Shown piece after piece: positions 8,739 through 17,243 of a stretch of DNA of 58,608 bases. The DNA is from Planctomycetota bacterium (GTDB lineage: Bacteria > Planctomycetota > UBA1135 > UBA2386). The position numbers were made by a program, and so were the translations under genes. The first letter of the stretch is position 1; every line of letters begins with the position of its first letter. The stretch spans positions 1-58,608 of the forward strand of contig CANEYR010000017.1 in assembly GCA_947444055.1 (NCBI GenBank). Direction: 5' to 3'. The notes under the pieces are model-generated. The model saw only the letters and a list, made by a program, of their open reading frames with translations. It did no database searches and was not told where the DNA came from.

Positions 8739-9263
8739 ATGATGACGATGCGAGCGTTGACGGGTGCGATTGGGTTGGTCTTCTTGTCCGCATGCGCAGC
8801 GAATCCGGCAACGCCAGAACAGCGGCGTTTGGCGGAGCGGCGGCTGCTGGAACCGTTCTTGGTTGGGCGTGAAGTGGGTTGCGCCGAGCTGTTGGTCGAA
8901 TTGACAGCGAACTTCGATGCGCAGGTGGGCGCACCGGCGGTGGATCGAACGCGCCACACGGTGAGCACCGAGCCAGGGGATGGGTTTGTCGACACCGTCT
9001 GGACCAACACGGCCGGCGTGGCAGACGCCGCGTTCTTGGTGGCGGTTGGCGACGGCCGACAGCTCACCGATACCGGCTGGGTCGCTGGCAAGCAGACCAC
9101 GTTCCGCGTGGTCAACCAGGTGCGGCGTCGGGTCTACAGCGGGAGGCGCGAGCTGACGCTGAATGCGATCGCCGGCGGCGGTTTCGTGTTCGTAAAGGAC
9201 GCTGCAACCGCACCGCGCGAAGTGAAACAGTTCGCGATTGCCGACGGTGTCCTGCAGCGATGA
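8739..9263 (+). CDS. Small hypothetical lipoprotein
   Basis: 174 residues, family not recognised. The N-terminus is a short lipoprotein signal (TGAIGLVFLSACAANP, probable lipid Cys about residue 19). The rest is a compact domain with alternating hydrophobic residues (LVELTANFDAQVG, HTVSTEPGDGFVD, TTFRVVNQVRRRVY), likely beta-rich. ATG at 8739 was chosen because GGAGG (8729-8733) sits five bases upstream; the frame opens earlier at a TTG overlapping the trpS stop. The gene ends in an ATGA overlap with the next lipoprotein gene, so the two are coupled and probably act together. Confidence 0.7.
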   Translation: MMTMRALTGAIGLVFLSACAANPATPEQRRLAERRLLEPFLVGREVGCAELLVELTANFDAQVGAPAVDRTRHTVSTEPGDGFVDTVWTNTAGVADAAFLVAVGDGRQLTDTGWVAGKQTTFRVVNQVRRRVYSGRRELTLNAIAGGGFVFVKDAATAPREVKQFAIADGVLQR

Positions 9264-10351
9264 GCGCTTCTCGCGTGGTCCTGTTGGCGTGCCTCGCGAG
9301 TGCATTGCTCTCCTGCAACACGGGGCCACGGCGATTTGACGGGGCCATCGATCCGCAGGTTTACACGGTCTGCCAGGATCCTGAGGGGGATGCGGCGTGG
9401 CAGCGGGCGCGAACAGCCATGCTGGCGCGAGAGGATGCAGTGGCACTGGCTGAGCTGACCGCGGTGATCCGTCGATGTCCCGATCTGGTGCGTGCGCATC
9501 TCGCCTACCAGGACGTGGCAAGGCGGGTCGGCGGTGCGGATCAGCAGGCGATGATCGATTTCTATCTGCGGTCAGCGAACGGCGATTCGACGGTGATTGC
9601 GTACTGCCGGGCGCGGTTGGCGGAAACGTCCTATGCGCAGAACAATGCGCTGGCGGCGATCCTTGCGAAAGATCCGTCGTTTGCCTGGGCGCATTTGTCG
9701 CAGGCGCGCGTAACTCGACGCCAAGGACGGCAGCTGCAAGCGCTCGACATGTATGCAGCGGCCATCGTCAACGACCCGCAGTTGCACGAAGCGCGGCGCG
9801 AACGCGCCCAGGTGCTGGTTGAACTCGGGCGCGAAGAAGAGGCTGCGATCGACTATCGCGACTACTTGGCAAGCTGCCCGGAGGACATCGGGGCGCTGCG
9901 CGACTATGTGTCGTTACTGCTTTACCGACTGCCGCGCATCGACGACGCGATCGCGCTACTCGACAAGCTGGAGGCGAAGCTGCCGCGCGACGTGAGCGTG
10001 CGCATGGATCGCGCCGCGGCCATGTGGCGCGCGAAGCGATTGCGCGAAGCGATCGATGCCTATCTCGGCATCCTTGCCGAATCCCCGACGACCGTGCGGG
10101 CGGCGCTCAACATCGGCATGCTCTACTACGAGATCGTGCCGCAGAGCGATGACGAGCGACGAGTGTACTGGCCTCGCGCGCGCGCTGCGTTCCGCTGGTT
10201 CTTGGATGGTCGTGATCCTTCGGATGGCCACGAGCAGTTCGAACGCACACTCGGGGTTCCGTTCCGCATGGAGCGCATTGAGTTGCTGGTCGGGCCTGAG
10301 CCGTTGCGGGCTGTGCGCCTCGATGATCTGCACTGGCCAACCAAGCCCTGA
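9260..10351 (+). CDS. TPR-repeat lipoprotein
   Basis: 363 residues. The signal LLACLASALLSCN gives a lipid-attached Cys near residue 19. Helical tetratricopeptide-type repeats follow: ALAELTAVIRRCPDLVRAHLAYQ, AWAHLSQARVTRRQGRQLQA, LHEARRERAQVLVELGREEEA and MWRAKRLREAIDAYLGILAES. TPR solenoids bind protein partners; here the protein would be anchored to a membrane and face the periplasm or cell surface. Start ATG at 9260 overlaps the preceding lipoprotein stop. A short GATC-containing inverted repeat overlaps its stop codon and the gene converges on the kinase gene. Confidence 0.75.
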   Translation: MSASRVVLLACLASALLSCNTGPRRFDGAIDPQVYTVCQDPEGDAAWQRARTAMLAREDAVALAELTAVIRRCPDLVRAHLAYQDVARRVGGADQQAMIDFYLRSANGDSTVIAYCRARLAETSYAQNNALAAILAKDPSFAWAHLSQARVTRRQGRQLQALDMYAAAIVNDPQLHEARRERAQVLVELGREEEAAIDYRDYLASCPEDIGALRDYVSLLLYRLPRIDDAIALLDKLEAKLPRDVSVRMDRAAAMWRAKRLREAIDAYLGILAESPTTVRAALNIGMLYYEIVPQSDDERRVYWPRARAAFRWFLDGRDPSDGHEQFERTLGVPFRMERIELLVGPEPLRAVRLDDLHWPTKP

Positions 10352-10366
10352 TCACGTGGCGTGATC
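10350..10366. terminator. Stop-overlapping hairpin between convergent genes
   Basis: GATCACG-TGG-CGTGATC is a perfect 7-bp inverted repeat with a 3-base loop. It starts inside the stop codon of the TPR lipoprotein and lies in the 21-base gap to the convergent kinase gene. There is no U tract, so a classical intrinsic terminator is not shown; a bidirectional 3' end structure is possible. Confidence 0.35.
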
Positions 10367-10372
10367 GCGAAT

Positions 10373-11116
10373 CTAGGTTGACGATGTTGCTTCACGCGCC
10401 ACCGCATCGAGGCCGAACACCGCAAGCTGCGGCGCCAATCGCTGCCAATCGGCGCGTGAGAGCGCGTCCTCATCTCGGCTGGGCGGTCGCAGTACAAATC
10501 GTGGTGAGTCGATCTTGGTCACCTGCCACGCCGCCGCGGTGCGCAGGAGCAGGAGGTTGCGCAAGTCGAGGTTGCGATCGCGAAACCCGAGTTCATGCAG
10601 CCGGTAAACGAAGCGGCCGATGGCTACCGCAGCGTCGATGCGCTCGGCCGCAGCCAGGCTCGGCAACACCTCCGACGCCGCGGTCCCAGGCCAAGCCGAT
10701 GTAACGAGTGTGGTGCGACTTACGAAGCCAGCGACGCGCCAAACGAGCGCCGCGAGTGGTGTTGGTGCTGGAATGCGGTTGGCCCGAAGCCAGCAAAGGG
10801 CGTCGAACTCGCGCACGGTCCGAGGTGTTGAAAGTGGCCCCGTTCGCTTGGCGAAGTCACGCAATCGGCTGCGCCAAGTTGTGTATTCATAAGTCTTTAC
10901 GAATACACCACCTTTCGATGATGGCATTCTCCGAACCCAGGACGTGCGATGGTCGGAGACGGCGACACCAGTGGTTCGCGGCCAAAGTTCGTGTGCTGGT
11001 GGCAGTGCAGCCGACCACCAGGGCCATTCGATCGCCGCTCGCTCAAATCTCGGAGGTTTGGGGATCCTTGTCGACACTCTCTCCGCAACAGTATAGTCCG
11101 ACGCGACTTGATGCAT
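10373..11116 (-). CDS. WaaP/InaA-like lipopolysaccharide kinase family protein, catalytic-loop variant
   Basis: 247 residues resembling the Kdo/WaaP kinase family. GGVFVKTYEYTTW holds the conserved beta-3 lysine, VREFDALCWLRANRIPAPTPLA is the helix C and hinge region, FVYRLHELGFRDRNLDLRNLLLL is the catalytic loop, and KIDSPRF replaces the metal-binding IDLHR. In the usual loop GYVHRDLYLSH the HRD triad is present; here the aligned triad reads DRN, so the catalytic Asp appears as Asn. It may be a pseudokinase or use a shifted residue. The start is uncertain: ATG 11116 overlaps a likely HU promoter, and GTG 11077 with GGAGAG upstream is an alternative. A sugar or lipid-A phosphate acceptor is only a family-based guess. 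Confidence 0.6.
   Translation of the reverse strand: MHQVASDYTVAERVSTRIPKPPRFERAAIEWPWWSAALPPAHELWPRTTGVAVSDHRTSWVRRMPSSKGGVFVKTYEYTTWRSRLRDFAKRTGPLSTPRTVREFDALCWLRANRIPAPTPLAALVWRVAGFVSRTTLVTSAWPGTAASEVLPSLAAAERIDAAVAIGRFVYRLHELGFRDRNLDLRNLLLLRTAAAWQVTKIDSPRFVLRPPSRDEDALSRADWQRLAPQLAVFGLDAVAREATSST
10881..10908. repeat. AT-rich inverted repeat inside kinase gene
   Basis: GTGTATTC-N12-GAATACAC is a perfect 8-bp inverted repeat in a locally AT-rich patch. It coincides with the codons of the VFVKTYEY motif of the minus-strand kinase, so coding constraint may explain it. Confidence 0.5.
11068..11097 (+). promoter_or_regulatory. Candidate sigma-70 promoter for the HU-like gene
   Basis: TTGTCG (11068-11073) and TATAGT (11092-11097) are separated by 18 bases and lie about 67 bases upstream of the HU-like start. 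The -10 is close to consensus, the -35 only moderately. It falls inside the 5' part of the divergent kinase frame as annotated. Confidence 0.4.
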
Positions 11117-11163
11117 CCGCGTCGGTCGCGAGTTGCGTGCAGAAGAACCCCCAGGAGGCCGCA

Positions 11164-11553
11164 GTGAAGACCGTCACCAAGAAAGAACTGGTCCATCGCA
11201 TTGCCGAACGCACAGGCGTGACCAAAGTGGTTGCCAAGGAGGTCATTCAGTCCTTCTTGAACTCGATCATCGACGAGCTCGCGGACGGCAACCGCTTGGA
11301 GTTTCGCGAGTTCGGCGTCTTTGAGTCGCGCGAGCGCGCGGCCCGATTGGCGCAGAACCCACGCACGCTCGAAAAGGTGCCCGTCCCAAAGAAGCGCATC
11401 GTGAAATTCAAAGTGGGTCGCCTGATGCGCAAGAAGGTGTCTGGCGAGGATGTCGGCGGCCTGTCACTCGATGACGATGATGACGATGGCGGCCTGTCGG
11501 CACTCAAGGTGAAGAAGGCAAAGGATGGCGGCGAAGCCCAAGGCACGGCCTGA
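11164..11553 (+). CDS. HU/IHF-family DNA-binding protein with acidic-basic tail
   Basis: 129 residues. The first 95 are a complete HU fold: TKKELVHRIAERTGVTK, VIQSFLNSIIDELADGNRLEF, FGVFESRERAARLAQNPRT (the NP dipeptide of the DNA-intercalating arm) and KRIVKFKVGRLMRKKV. A non-standard tail follows with DDDDDD (about residue 103) and then lysine-rich KVKKAKDGGEA. HU proteins bend and compact DNA. GTG at 11164 is the chosen start because AGGAGG (11153-11158) lies five bases upstream; the frame is open much further upstream without homology. It converges with the PLP enzyme gene (18-base gap). Confidence 0.88.
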   Translation: MKTVTKKELVHRIAERTGVTKVVAKEVIQSFLNSIIDELADGNRLEFREFGVFESRERAARLAQNPRTLEKVPVPKKRIVKFKVGRLMRKKVSGEDVGGLSLDDDDDDGGLSALKVKKAKDGGEAQGTA

Positions 11554-11571
11554 CGTCGACGGATCGCGCCA

Positions 11572-12735
11572 CTACTTGAGCCTGCGCATAGCGCGGTCGA
11601 GATCGGCGATCAGGTCGTCGGCGTCTTCGATGCCGACCGAAAGCCGAATCAGTCCATCTTCGAGCCCCGCGGCGCGCCGCGCCGCCGGGGGGATCGACGC
11701 GTGTGTCATGGTAGCCGGATGGTCCACCAGGCTTTCGACGCCGCCGAGGCTCTCCGCGAGCGAGAACACCTGAAACGACGAGCACACCTTCTTGGCTTGC
11801 GCGACGGTGGCCTTGAGTTCGACCGACACCATCCCTCCGCCTGCACGCATCTGGCGTTTTGCCAGGGCGTGGTTGGGGTGGCTTGGTAGCCATGGATACA
11901 GGACGCGCGCCACTCTCGTGTCGGCTTCGAGCCACTTGGCAACCTGCATCGCGTTTTGGCAGTGTCGCTCCATGCGGATGTGCAGCGTCTTGGTGCCGCG
12001 CAGCACGAGAAAGCAGTCCATTGGTCCCGGCGTGCCGCCACAACTGTTTTGGAAGTGTGCGAGCCGCTTGTGCAGTTCGGCATCGTTGGTGATCAGCACG
12101 CCCCCGACGACATCACTGTGGCCTCCCAGGTACTTCGTGGTGGAGTGGGTGACGATGTCGCACCCGAGCGCGAGAGGGTTCTGCAGGTATGGGGTGGCGA
12201 ACGTGTTGTCGGCAAGCGTGAGCACTTTGCGCTGCCTGCAGACCTTCGCGATTGCCGTGAGGTCGCAGCACCTCAGCAGTGGATTGGTCGGCGTTTCCAC
12301 CAAGACCAACTTGGTCGAATCGCGAAACGCGGCTTCGAGGCGTCCGGGGACCGTGAGGTCGACGAATGTGGTCTCGACGCCAAACTTCGCGAACACCGTC
12401 TGCAGGATGCGGTACGTGCCACCGTAGAGATCGTTGCCAGCGATCACGTGGTCGCCGGCACGCAGCAGGTTGAGCACGCAGTGGATTGCTGCCATGCCGC
12501 TTGCGAACCCCAATCCGAACTTGCCGCCCTCCAAGGCTGCTAGGTTCTGCTCGAGGGCCGTGCGGGTTGGGTTGTGCGTGCGGGAGTAGTCGTAGCCCTT
12601 GGTCTTGCTGGGCGCTTCCTGGACGTAGGTGCTGGTTAGGTACACCGGCGTCATGATGGCGCCGGTTGTGGGGTCGGGTGACTGGCCGGCATGGATCGCG
12701 AGAGTGCCGAAGCCTGCTTTGCGTTCGCTCTTCAT
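11572..12735 (-). CDS. Trans-sulfuration PLP enzyme (cystathionine gamma-synthase/gamma-lyase type)
   Basis: 387-residue Cys/Met-metabolism PLP enzyme. Landmarks are FGTLAIHAGQSPDPTTGA at the N-terminus, YDYSRTHNPTRTALEQNLAALEGG (cofactor phosphate region), GFASGMAAI, LVETPTNPLLR, and the Schiff-base lysine in THSTTKYLGGHSDVVGG. The C-terminus has SLGGVESLVDHPATMTHA and IRLSVGIED. These enzymes make or cleave cystathionine or homocysteine. Synthase and lyase cannot be told apart by reading, so no symbol is given. ATG at 12735 gives the standard N-terminus. It is divergent from the MutS2-like gene (47-base gap). Confidence 0.93.
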   Translation of the reverse strand: MKSERKAGFGTLAIHAGQSPDPTTGAIMTPVYLTSTYVQEAPSKTKGYDYSRTHNPTRTALEQNLAALEGGKFGLGFASGMAAIHCVLNLLRAGDHVIAGNDLYGGTYRILQTVFAKFGVETTFVDLTVPGRLEAAFRDSTKLVLVETPTNPLLRCCDLTAIAKVCRQRKVLTLADNTFATPYLQNPLALGCDIVTHSTTKYLGGHSDVVGGVLITNDAELHKRLAHFQNSCGGTPGPMDCFLVLRGTKTLHIRMERHCQNAMQVAKWLEADTRVARVLYPWLPSHPNHALAKRQMRAGGGMVSVELKATVAQAKKVCSSFQVFSLAESLGGVESLVDHPATMTHASIPPAARRAAGLEDGLIRLSVGIEDADDLIADLDRAMRRLK

Positions 12736-12782
12736 CAGGGGTGCAGAGTTTACATGGCGGGTGCAGCGGGCAACATGCGCCG

Positions 12783-14846
12783 GTGGCATCCAGCAGTAAG
12801 CAGCTAGTGTTTGACCTCGACGCGCTTGAGTTCCACGTCGTGCGCGCGCAGCTCACCGAGCGACTGACGACGCCACTTGGACGTTCCGCGGTTGAGGCCC
12901 TCGGGCCCTGTGAGACAGTCGACCACGTTGTTCAACAATTGCAGGCGACGAGTGAATTGGCCGAGCGCCTGGGTGATGGCTTGGAGTTGCCGTTGTGGGG
13001 GGCGGTCGATGTGCGTTCGTGGTGGGCGCCGTTCCTTGCTGGCGAACATCCGCTGCAAGCGAAGGACTTGGCCGACTGCAAGCGCGTGTTGCGAGCGGCG
13101 GAGCGCTGCCGAATTTGGTTTGCTGCGGCTACGCCTGCGCTCGTCCGCTTTGCCTCGGTGGCTTGCGACATCGCGGACTTGGTCGACGAACTGGAACGTA
13201 TGGTCGATGATCGCGGCGAGGTCTTGGATTCGGCCTCACACAAGCTCGCGAAGATCCGCGCCGAGATAGAGCTGGCTAGGCTGGCGATCGACACCAAGAT
13301 GGCCAGCCTTCTCGCCTCGGCTGAGTTGCGGAAGTACTTGCAGGCATCGGAGCCGGTATGGCGCCATGGCCGCCCAGTCCTTCAAGTAAAGTCAGACAGC
13401 CGCAATCGTGTCGTCGGCGTCTTGCACGACCGCAGTGCCTCGGGTGCCACCCTGTTCGTTGAGCCAGAGATTGTCATCGAAGCCGCGAATCGACTCTCCG
13501 ATGCGAAGGCGGCAGAGAATCGTGAGATCAACGTCGTGCTTGCGGATGCTGCTCGCGGCTTGCGCAGGAACGCGGACGACATCGTTGCGAGCATCGAGTT
13601 CGTCGCCGCCGCTGACCTGCTGCAGGCGAAGGCGAGGTTGGTTGGCGCGGGGTATACGGTACCAACCGTGGTCGCTAGTGGCCCACTGCGATTGATGGGC
13701 GCCCGGCATCCGTTGTTGTTGGCGCGGCGGGACGGCTCCCCGATTGTCCCTCTCGACATCGCTCTCGGCGACCCGCACCACATGTTGGTCGTTACCGGTC
13801 CAAACACGGGCGGCAAGACGGTCGTCTTGAAGACCATCGGGCTGCTTACGGTGATGGCGCTCAGCGGACTGCCGATCCCCGCGAACGCCGGTGCGCAGAT
13901 TCCGTTCTTTCGGGCGGTGAAGGCGGACATTGGCGACGAGCAGGCGATTTCGCAGAACCTGTCGACCTTCAGTTCGCATGTCCAGCGCATCGCGCGTTGC
14001 CTCGAACACGCCTCGCCTGGCTCATTGGTGTTGCTGGACGAGTTGGGTGCTGGAACTGATCCGGAGGAAGGCGGCGTGCTTGGCTATGCGGTGCTCGAAG
14101 CGCTGCAGGCGGCGGGCACCTTCGCCGTCGTGACGACTCACTTGGGACGACTGAAGGACTTTGCCTATGAGCACGATGGCGCCGACAACGGCTCGATGGC
14201 GTTTGATGGCGCAACGCTGAGTCCGCTCTACCGGTTGGACCTTGGCATTCCTGGCAACAGCCATGCGCTCGACATCGCGCGGCGCGTGGGCATGCCGGCA
14301 TCGGTGGTCGCGCGCGCACGAGAATTGCTCGGCACCCGCGACCGAACGCTGGATCATCTGATCGAGCGCGTCCAGGTGGCACGCCGTGACGCGGAGGCCG
14401 ATCGGCGGCGCACCGCGGACGTTTCTCGGGCGACGGTCGAGCGGCAGGCGGAGTTGGAAGGGCGTATGGCGGACGCAGTTCGCAAGGAAGTCTGGCTTCA
14501 GGAAGAGGCCGACGGCGTGGTAGAGACGGAGCTTCGTCGGGCGCATGCCGCGATGCAGGAGTCGCTGGTGGCTTTGCTCAGCGCTCCTGGGGTGCATGGG
14601 GAACGCGCGCGCGCGCTCAAAGGCATCGCCGATGGACTACTGCGGCACGCGGCACTTCACCGCCGTCGCATGGCCTTTTGCCAAGCGCTGAAGAAGGGCG
14701 ATTCGGTGTTCCTGCCGCGTTGGCGTCGACTCTGCGTCGTGCACAAGATCGACAAGGTTCGCGAACACGTGGTGGTGGAGTACGGCAACGTGAAGATGGA
14801 CGTGCCGTTCGAAGATGTTTCTTGGCTGCAGCCCCTTGGGGCATAG
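12783..14846 (+). CDS. mutS2: MutS2-like ATPase lacking the Smr domain
   Basis: 687 residues. The core/lever region (about residues 1-300) includes VLQVKSDSRNRVVGVLHDRSASGATLFVEP, shortened here to its parts VKSDSRNRVVGVLHD and ASGATLFVEP. The ATPase has Walker A TGPNTGGKTVVLKTIG, the ISQNLSTFSSHVQRI block, Walker B LVLLDELGAGTDPEEG, and VVTTHLGRLKDFAY. A coiled region and a KOW-like segment (KKGDSVFLPRWRRLCVVHKI) end the protein. Typical MutS2 is about 780 residues with a C-terminal Smr nuclease domain, and none is seen here. MutS2 acts against recombination or on stalled ribosomes (RqcU role in Bacillus). Start is GTG at 12783; a later start is possible. Confidence 0.85.
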   Translation: MASSSKQLVFDLDALEFHVVRAQLTERLTTPLGRSAVEALGPCETVDHVVQQLQATSELAERLGDGLELPLWGAVDVRSWWAPFLAGEHPLQAKDLADCKRVLRAAERCRIWFAAATPALVRFASVACDIADLVDELERMVDDRGEVLDSASHKLAKIRAEIELARLAIDTKMASLLASAELRKYLQASEPVWRHGRPVLQVKSDSRNRVVGVLHDRSASGATLFVEPEIVIEAANRLSDAKAAENREINVVLADAARGLRRNADDIVASIEFVAAADLLQAKARLVGAGYTVPTVVASGPLRLMGARHPLLLARRDGSPIVPLDIALGDPHHMLVVTGPNTGGKTVVLKTIGLLTVMALSGLPIPANAGAQIPFFRAVKADIGDEQAISQNLSTFSSHVQRIARCLEHASPGSLVLLDELGAGTDPEEGGVLGYAVLEALQAAGTFAVVTTHLGRLKDFAYEHDGADNGSMAFDGATLSPLYRLDLGIPGNSHALDIARRVGMPASVVARARELLGTRDRTLDHLIERVQVARRDAEADRRRTADVSRATVERQAELEGRMADAVRKEVWLQEEADGVVETELRRAHAAMQESLVALLSAPGVHGERARALKGIADGLLRHAALHRRRMAFCQALKKGDSVFLPRWRRLCVVHKIDKVREHVVVEYGNVKMDVPFEDVSWLQPLGA

Positions 14847-14961
14847 TCTCGATCGTGACATGTGTGCGACACACGAGCAGTTGTTCGTTGCTCCGGCGTG
14901 GGTAGGTTCTGTTCTTCCATGCCGACGGTCGTTCCTCGCGACCCGTCGCTCCGAGGCAATC

Positions 14962-15357
14962 GTGACGGACGTCCTGATCGCCGACAACGATGGCGCAATC
15001 AGCGCCCTACTGACGGAAGTTCTGGCTCGGTCAGGACTAACGGTCGCTCACGCCTTTGACGGCGAATCGGCCCGCGCCAGGGTGCGTGAACCCGGTCTGC
15101 GCGTGGTGGTCTGCGACTTGGACATGCCGCGAGCGTCGGGGCTAGAGGTCATAGAGTCGATGGCCGACTTGGAGCCGGTTCCACCGACCGTTGTGATCTC
15201 GGGGTTTCTAGATGCCAGCATTACGGATCGTTTGGCGCGCCTGTCGCACGTGCGAGCCGTGTTGCGGAAGCCCTTCGACCTGCTCGCATTTGCGGCGCGC
15301 GTCCAACAGTTGGCGGCCGATCATGGTGCCTGCGCTCGCGCGTCAGTCGAGCACTAG
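14962..15357 (+). CDS. Stand-alone response-regulator receiver protein
   Basis: 131 residues forming a single CheY-like receiver domain. Acidic residues follow the first strand (VLIADNDGA), the phospho-acceptor Asp is in VVVCDLDMPRASGLEV, the Thr/Ser switch is in PTVVISGF, and the conserved Lys is in VRAVLRKPFDLLAF. There is no output domain, so it probably signals through protein contacts. GTG at 14962 starts exactly at the domain; an in-frame ATG at 14861 would add 34 unconserved residues. It stands upstream of the tRNA-tuf promoter with no histidine kinase nearby. Confidence 0.8.
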   Translation: MTDVLIADNDGAISALLTEVLARSGLTVAHAFDGESARARVREPGLRVVVCDLDMPRASGLEVIESMADLEPVPPTVVISGFLDASITDRLARLSHVRAVLRKPFDLLAFAARVQQLAADHGACARASVEH

Positions 15358-15400
15358 GGCGTCCAGCTACAGAGTGGGACCAAAAAAGCCGTCCCCGGTC

Positions 15401-15428
15401 TTGAACTACAAAGGTGCGTCGGTATCTT
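15401..15428 (+). promoter_or_regulatory. Candidate sigma-70 promoter of the tRNA-tuf operon
   Basis: TTGAAC (15401-15406), a 16-base spacer and TATCTT (15423-15428) lie 28 bases upstream of the first tRNA. This is the position expected for a stable-RNA promoter. Confidence 0.5.
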
Positions 15429-15456
15429 CCTTCGTCCTTTCCGCAGCAGCTAGACC

Positions 15457-15532
15457 GCTAGCGTAGCTCAACTGGCAGAGCACCTGATTTGTAATCTGGA
15501 GGTTGTGGGTTCAAGTCCCATCGCTAGCTCCA
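15457..15532 (+). tRNA. tRNA-Thr (anticodon TGT)
   Basis: Full cloverleaf: acceptor GCTAGCG/CGCTAGC, D arm GCTC..GAGC, anticodon loop TTTGTAA, T arm GTGGG-TTCAAGT-CCCAT, discriminator T and encoded CCA. The anticodon stem CCTGA/TCTGG has one U-U mismatch. First of four tRNAs before tuf. Confidence 0.95.
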
Positions 15533-15604
15533 GATTCGAACGGCGCTCCCCGTGAGTTCGCGACGCGGCCTCGTTGCTTTGGGAGGGATCGCGCGCACGG
15601 TAAC

Positions 15605-15689
<85 letters not shown>

Positions 15690-15800
15690 AGTCTTCCACG
15701 GGGTCAGCAGGTGCCCTGCGGCGTACGCGCGAACCGAACAAGTGAGACTCAACGGAGTCGGTGCGATCGTGGATCGCCCCGGCCCCATGCGTCTTGCGCT

Positions 15801-15874
<74 letters not shown>

Positions 15875-15907
15875 GGTTATCCTCGTTCTTTTTTTGACGA
15901 TCCGTTC

Positions 15908-15983
15908 GCTGCTATAGCTCAGCTGGTAGAGCACCTCCTTGGTAAGGAGGAGGTCGTGGGTTCGATTCCCGCTAGCAGCTCCA
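15908..15983 (+). tRNA. tRNA-Thr (anticodon GGT)
   Basis: Acceptor GCTGCTA/TAGCAGC, anticodon stem CCTCC/GGAGG with loop TTGGTAA, T loop TTCGATT, and encoded CCA. It is 57 bases upstream of the tuf start, so it shares the transcript. Confidence 0.95.
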
Positions 15984-16040
15984 CCTTTTGAACCCAGTCA
16001 GTCCGGGGCTCCTAGTGGACCCCACCGAATTCGAGATCCC

Positions 16041-17243
16041 ATGGCCAAGGAAGCTTTCACGAGAACCAAGCCCCACGTGAACGTGGGGACAATCGGGCAC
16101 GTTGCCCACGGCAAGACGACGACCACGTCGGCCATCACCTACACGCTCGCGTCGGTGGGGATGGCTAAGTACAAGGAGTATGCGGCCGTGGCGAAGGGCG
16201 GAACGGTCCGCGATGCCACTCGCGTCGTCACCATTTCGGCGGCCCACGTCGAATACGAGACGAAGAACCGCCACTACGCCCACGTCGACTGCCCGGGGCA
16301 CGCTGACTACGTGAAGAACATGATCACGGGTGCGGCGCAGATGGACGGCGCCATTCTCGTTGTTGCGGCCGACGACGGCCCCATGCCCCAGACGAAGGAG
16401 CACGTGCTGCTCGCCCGTCAGGTCGGTGTGCCGGCGATCGTGTGCTACCTCAACAAGTGCGATCTGGTTGATGATGCCGAGTTGCTCGACTTGGTGGAGA
16501 TGGAGGTTCGTGAGTTGCTCAGCAAGTACGACTATCCTGGCGACACGGCCAAAGTTGTGCGCGGCGCTTCGTTCCGAGCGCTGTCGACCGAGAATCCCGG
16601 GCCAACCAATCCGGACAGCAAGTGCATCTTCGACTTGATGGACGCGATCGACGCCGCCATCCCGGAGCCAAAGCGGGAGATCGACAAGCCGTTCCTTATG
16701 CCGGTTGAGGACGTGTTCTCGATCGAGGGTCGCGGCACGGTCGCGACTGGTCGTGTCGAGCGCGGCCGCGTCAAGGTCGGCGAAAACGTCGAGATCGTTG
16801 GTATTCGCGATACCCGTGTTACCACAGTTACTGGCGTCGAGATGTTCCAGAAGGTCTTGGACGAGGGGATTGCCGGCGACAACGTGGGCTTGCTGCTCCG
16901 TGGCCTCAAGAAGGAGGATATCGAGCGCGGCATGGTGCTCGCTGCACCGAGGTCCGTCACCCCTCACACCAAGTTCAACGCCCAAGTCTACGCCTTGACC
17001 AAGGAAGAGGGTGGTCGCCACACGCCGTTCATGAACGGCTATCGACCCCAGTTCTACTTCCGCACGACGGACGTCACGGGCACGGCCAAGTTGGTCGGTG
17101 CCGAAATGTGCATGCCTGGCGACAACGTCGAGGTTGAGGTCGAGCTCGGCACCCCGATCGCGATGGACGAGCATCAGCGCTTCGCCATCCGTGAGGGTGG
17201 TCGCACCGTCGGTGCTGGACGAGTTACGAAGATCATCGCCTGA
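16041..17243 (+). CDS. tuf: Elongation factor Tu with altered P-loop and planctomycete-type switch I
   Basis: 400 residues, full length. EF-Tu delivers aminoacyl-tRNA to the ribosome as a GTP complex. Recognisable are the N-terminus [36 protein letters not shown] (with the catalytic His), the guanine motif LNKCDLVDD, and domains 2 and 3 ([46 protein letters not shown]). Two departures are clear. The P-loop reads GHVAHGKTT where GHVDHGKTT is nearly universal (GCC instead of an Asp codon). Switch I reads [15 protein letters not shown] instead of APEEKARGITI; the Thr that binds magnesium is kept, but the Gly before it is Val. There is no strong Shine-Dalgarno before ATG 16041. It sits in a tRNA-tuf-tRNA operon as in enterobacterial tufB. 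Confidence 0.97.
   Translation: MAKEAFTRTKPHVNVGTIGHVAHGKTTTTSAITYTLASVGMAKYKEYAAVAKGGTVRDATRVVTISAAHVEYETKNRHYAHVDCPGHADYVKNMITGAAQMDGAILVVAADDGPMPQTKEHVLLARQVGVPAIVCYLNKCDLVDDAELLDLVEMEVRELLSKYDYPGDTAKVVRGASFRALSTENPGPTNPDSKCIFDLMDAIDAAIPEPKREIDKPFLMPVEDVFSIEGRGTVATGRVERGRVKVGENVEIVGIRDTRVTTVTGVEMFQKVLDEGIAGDNVGLLLRGLKKEDIERGMVLAAPRSVTPHTKFNAQVYALTKEEGGRHTPFMNGYRPQFYFRTTDVTGTAKLVGAEMCMPGDNVEVEVELGTPIAMDEHQRFAIREGGRTVGAGRVTKIIA

Noticed and set aside
15972-17174. A 400-codon open frame antisense to tuf
   Set aside because: tuf is certain by homology; the antisense frame is a composition effect.
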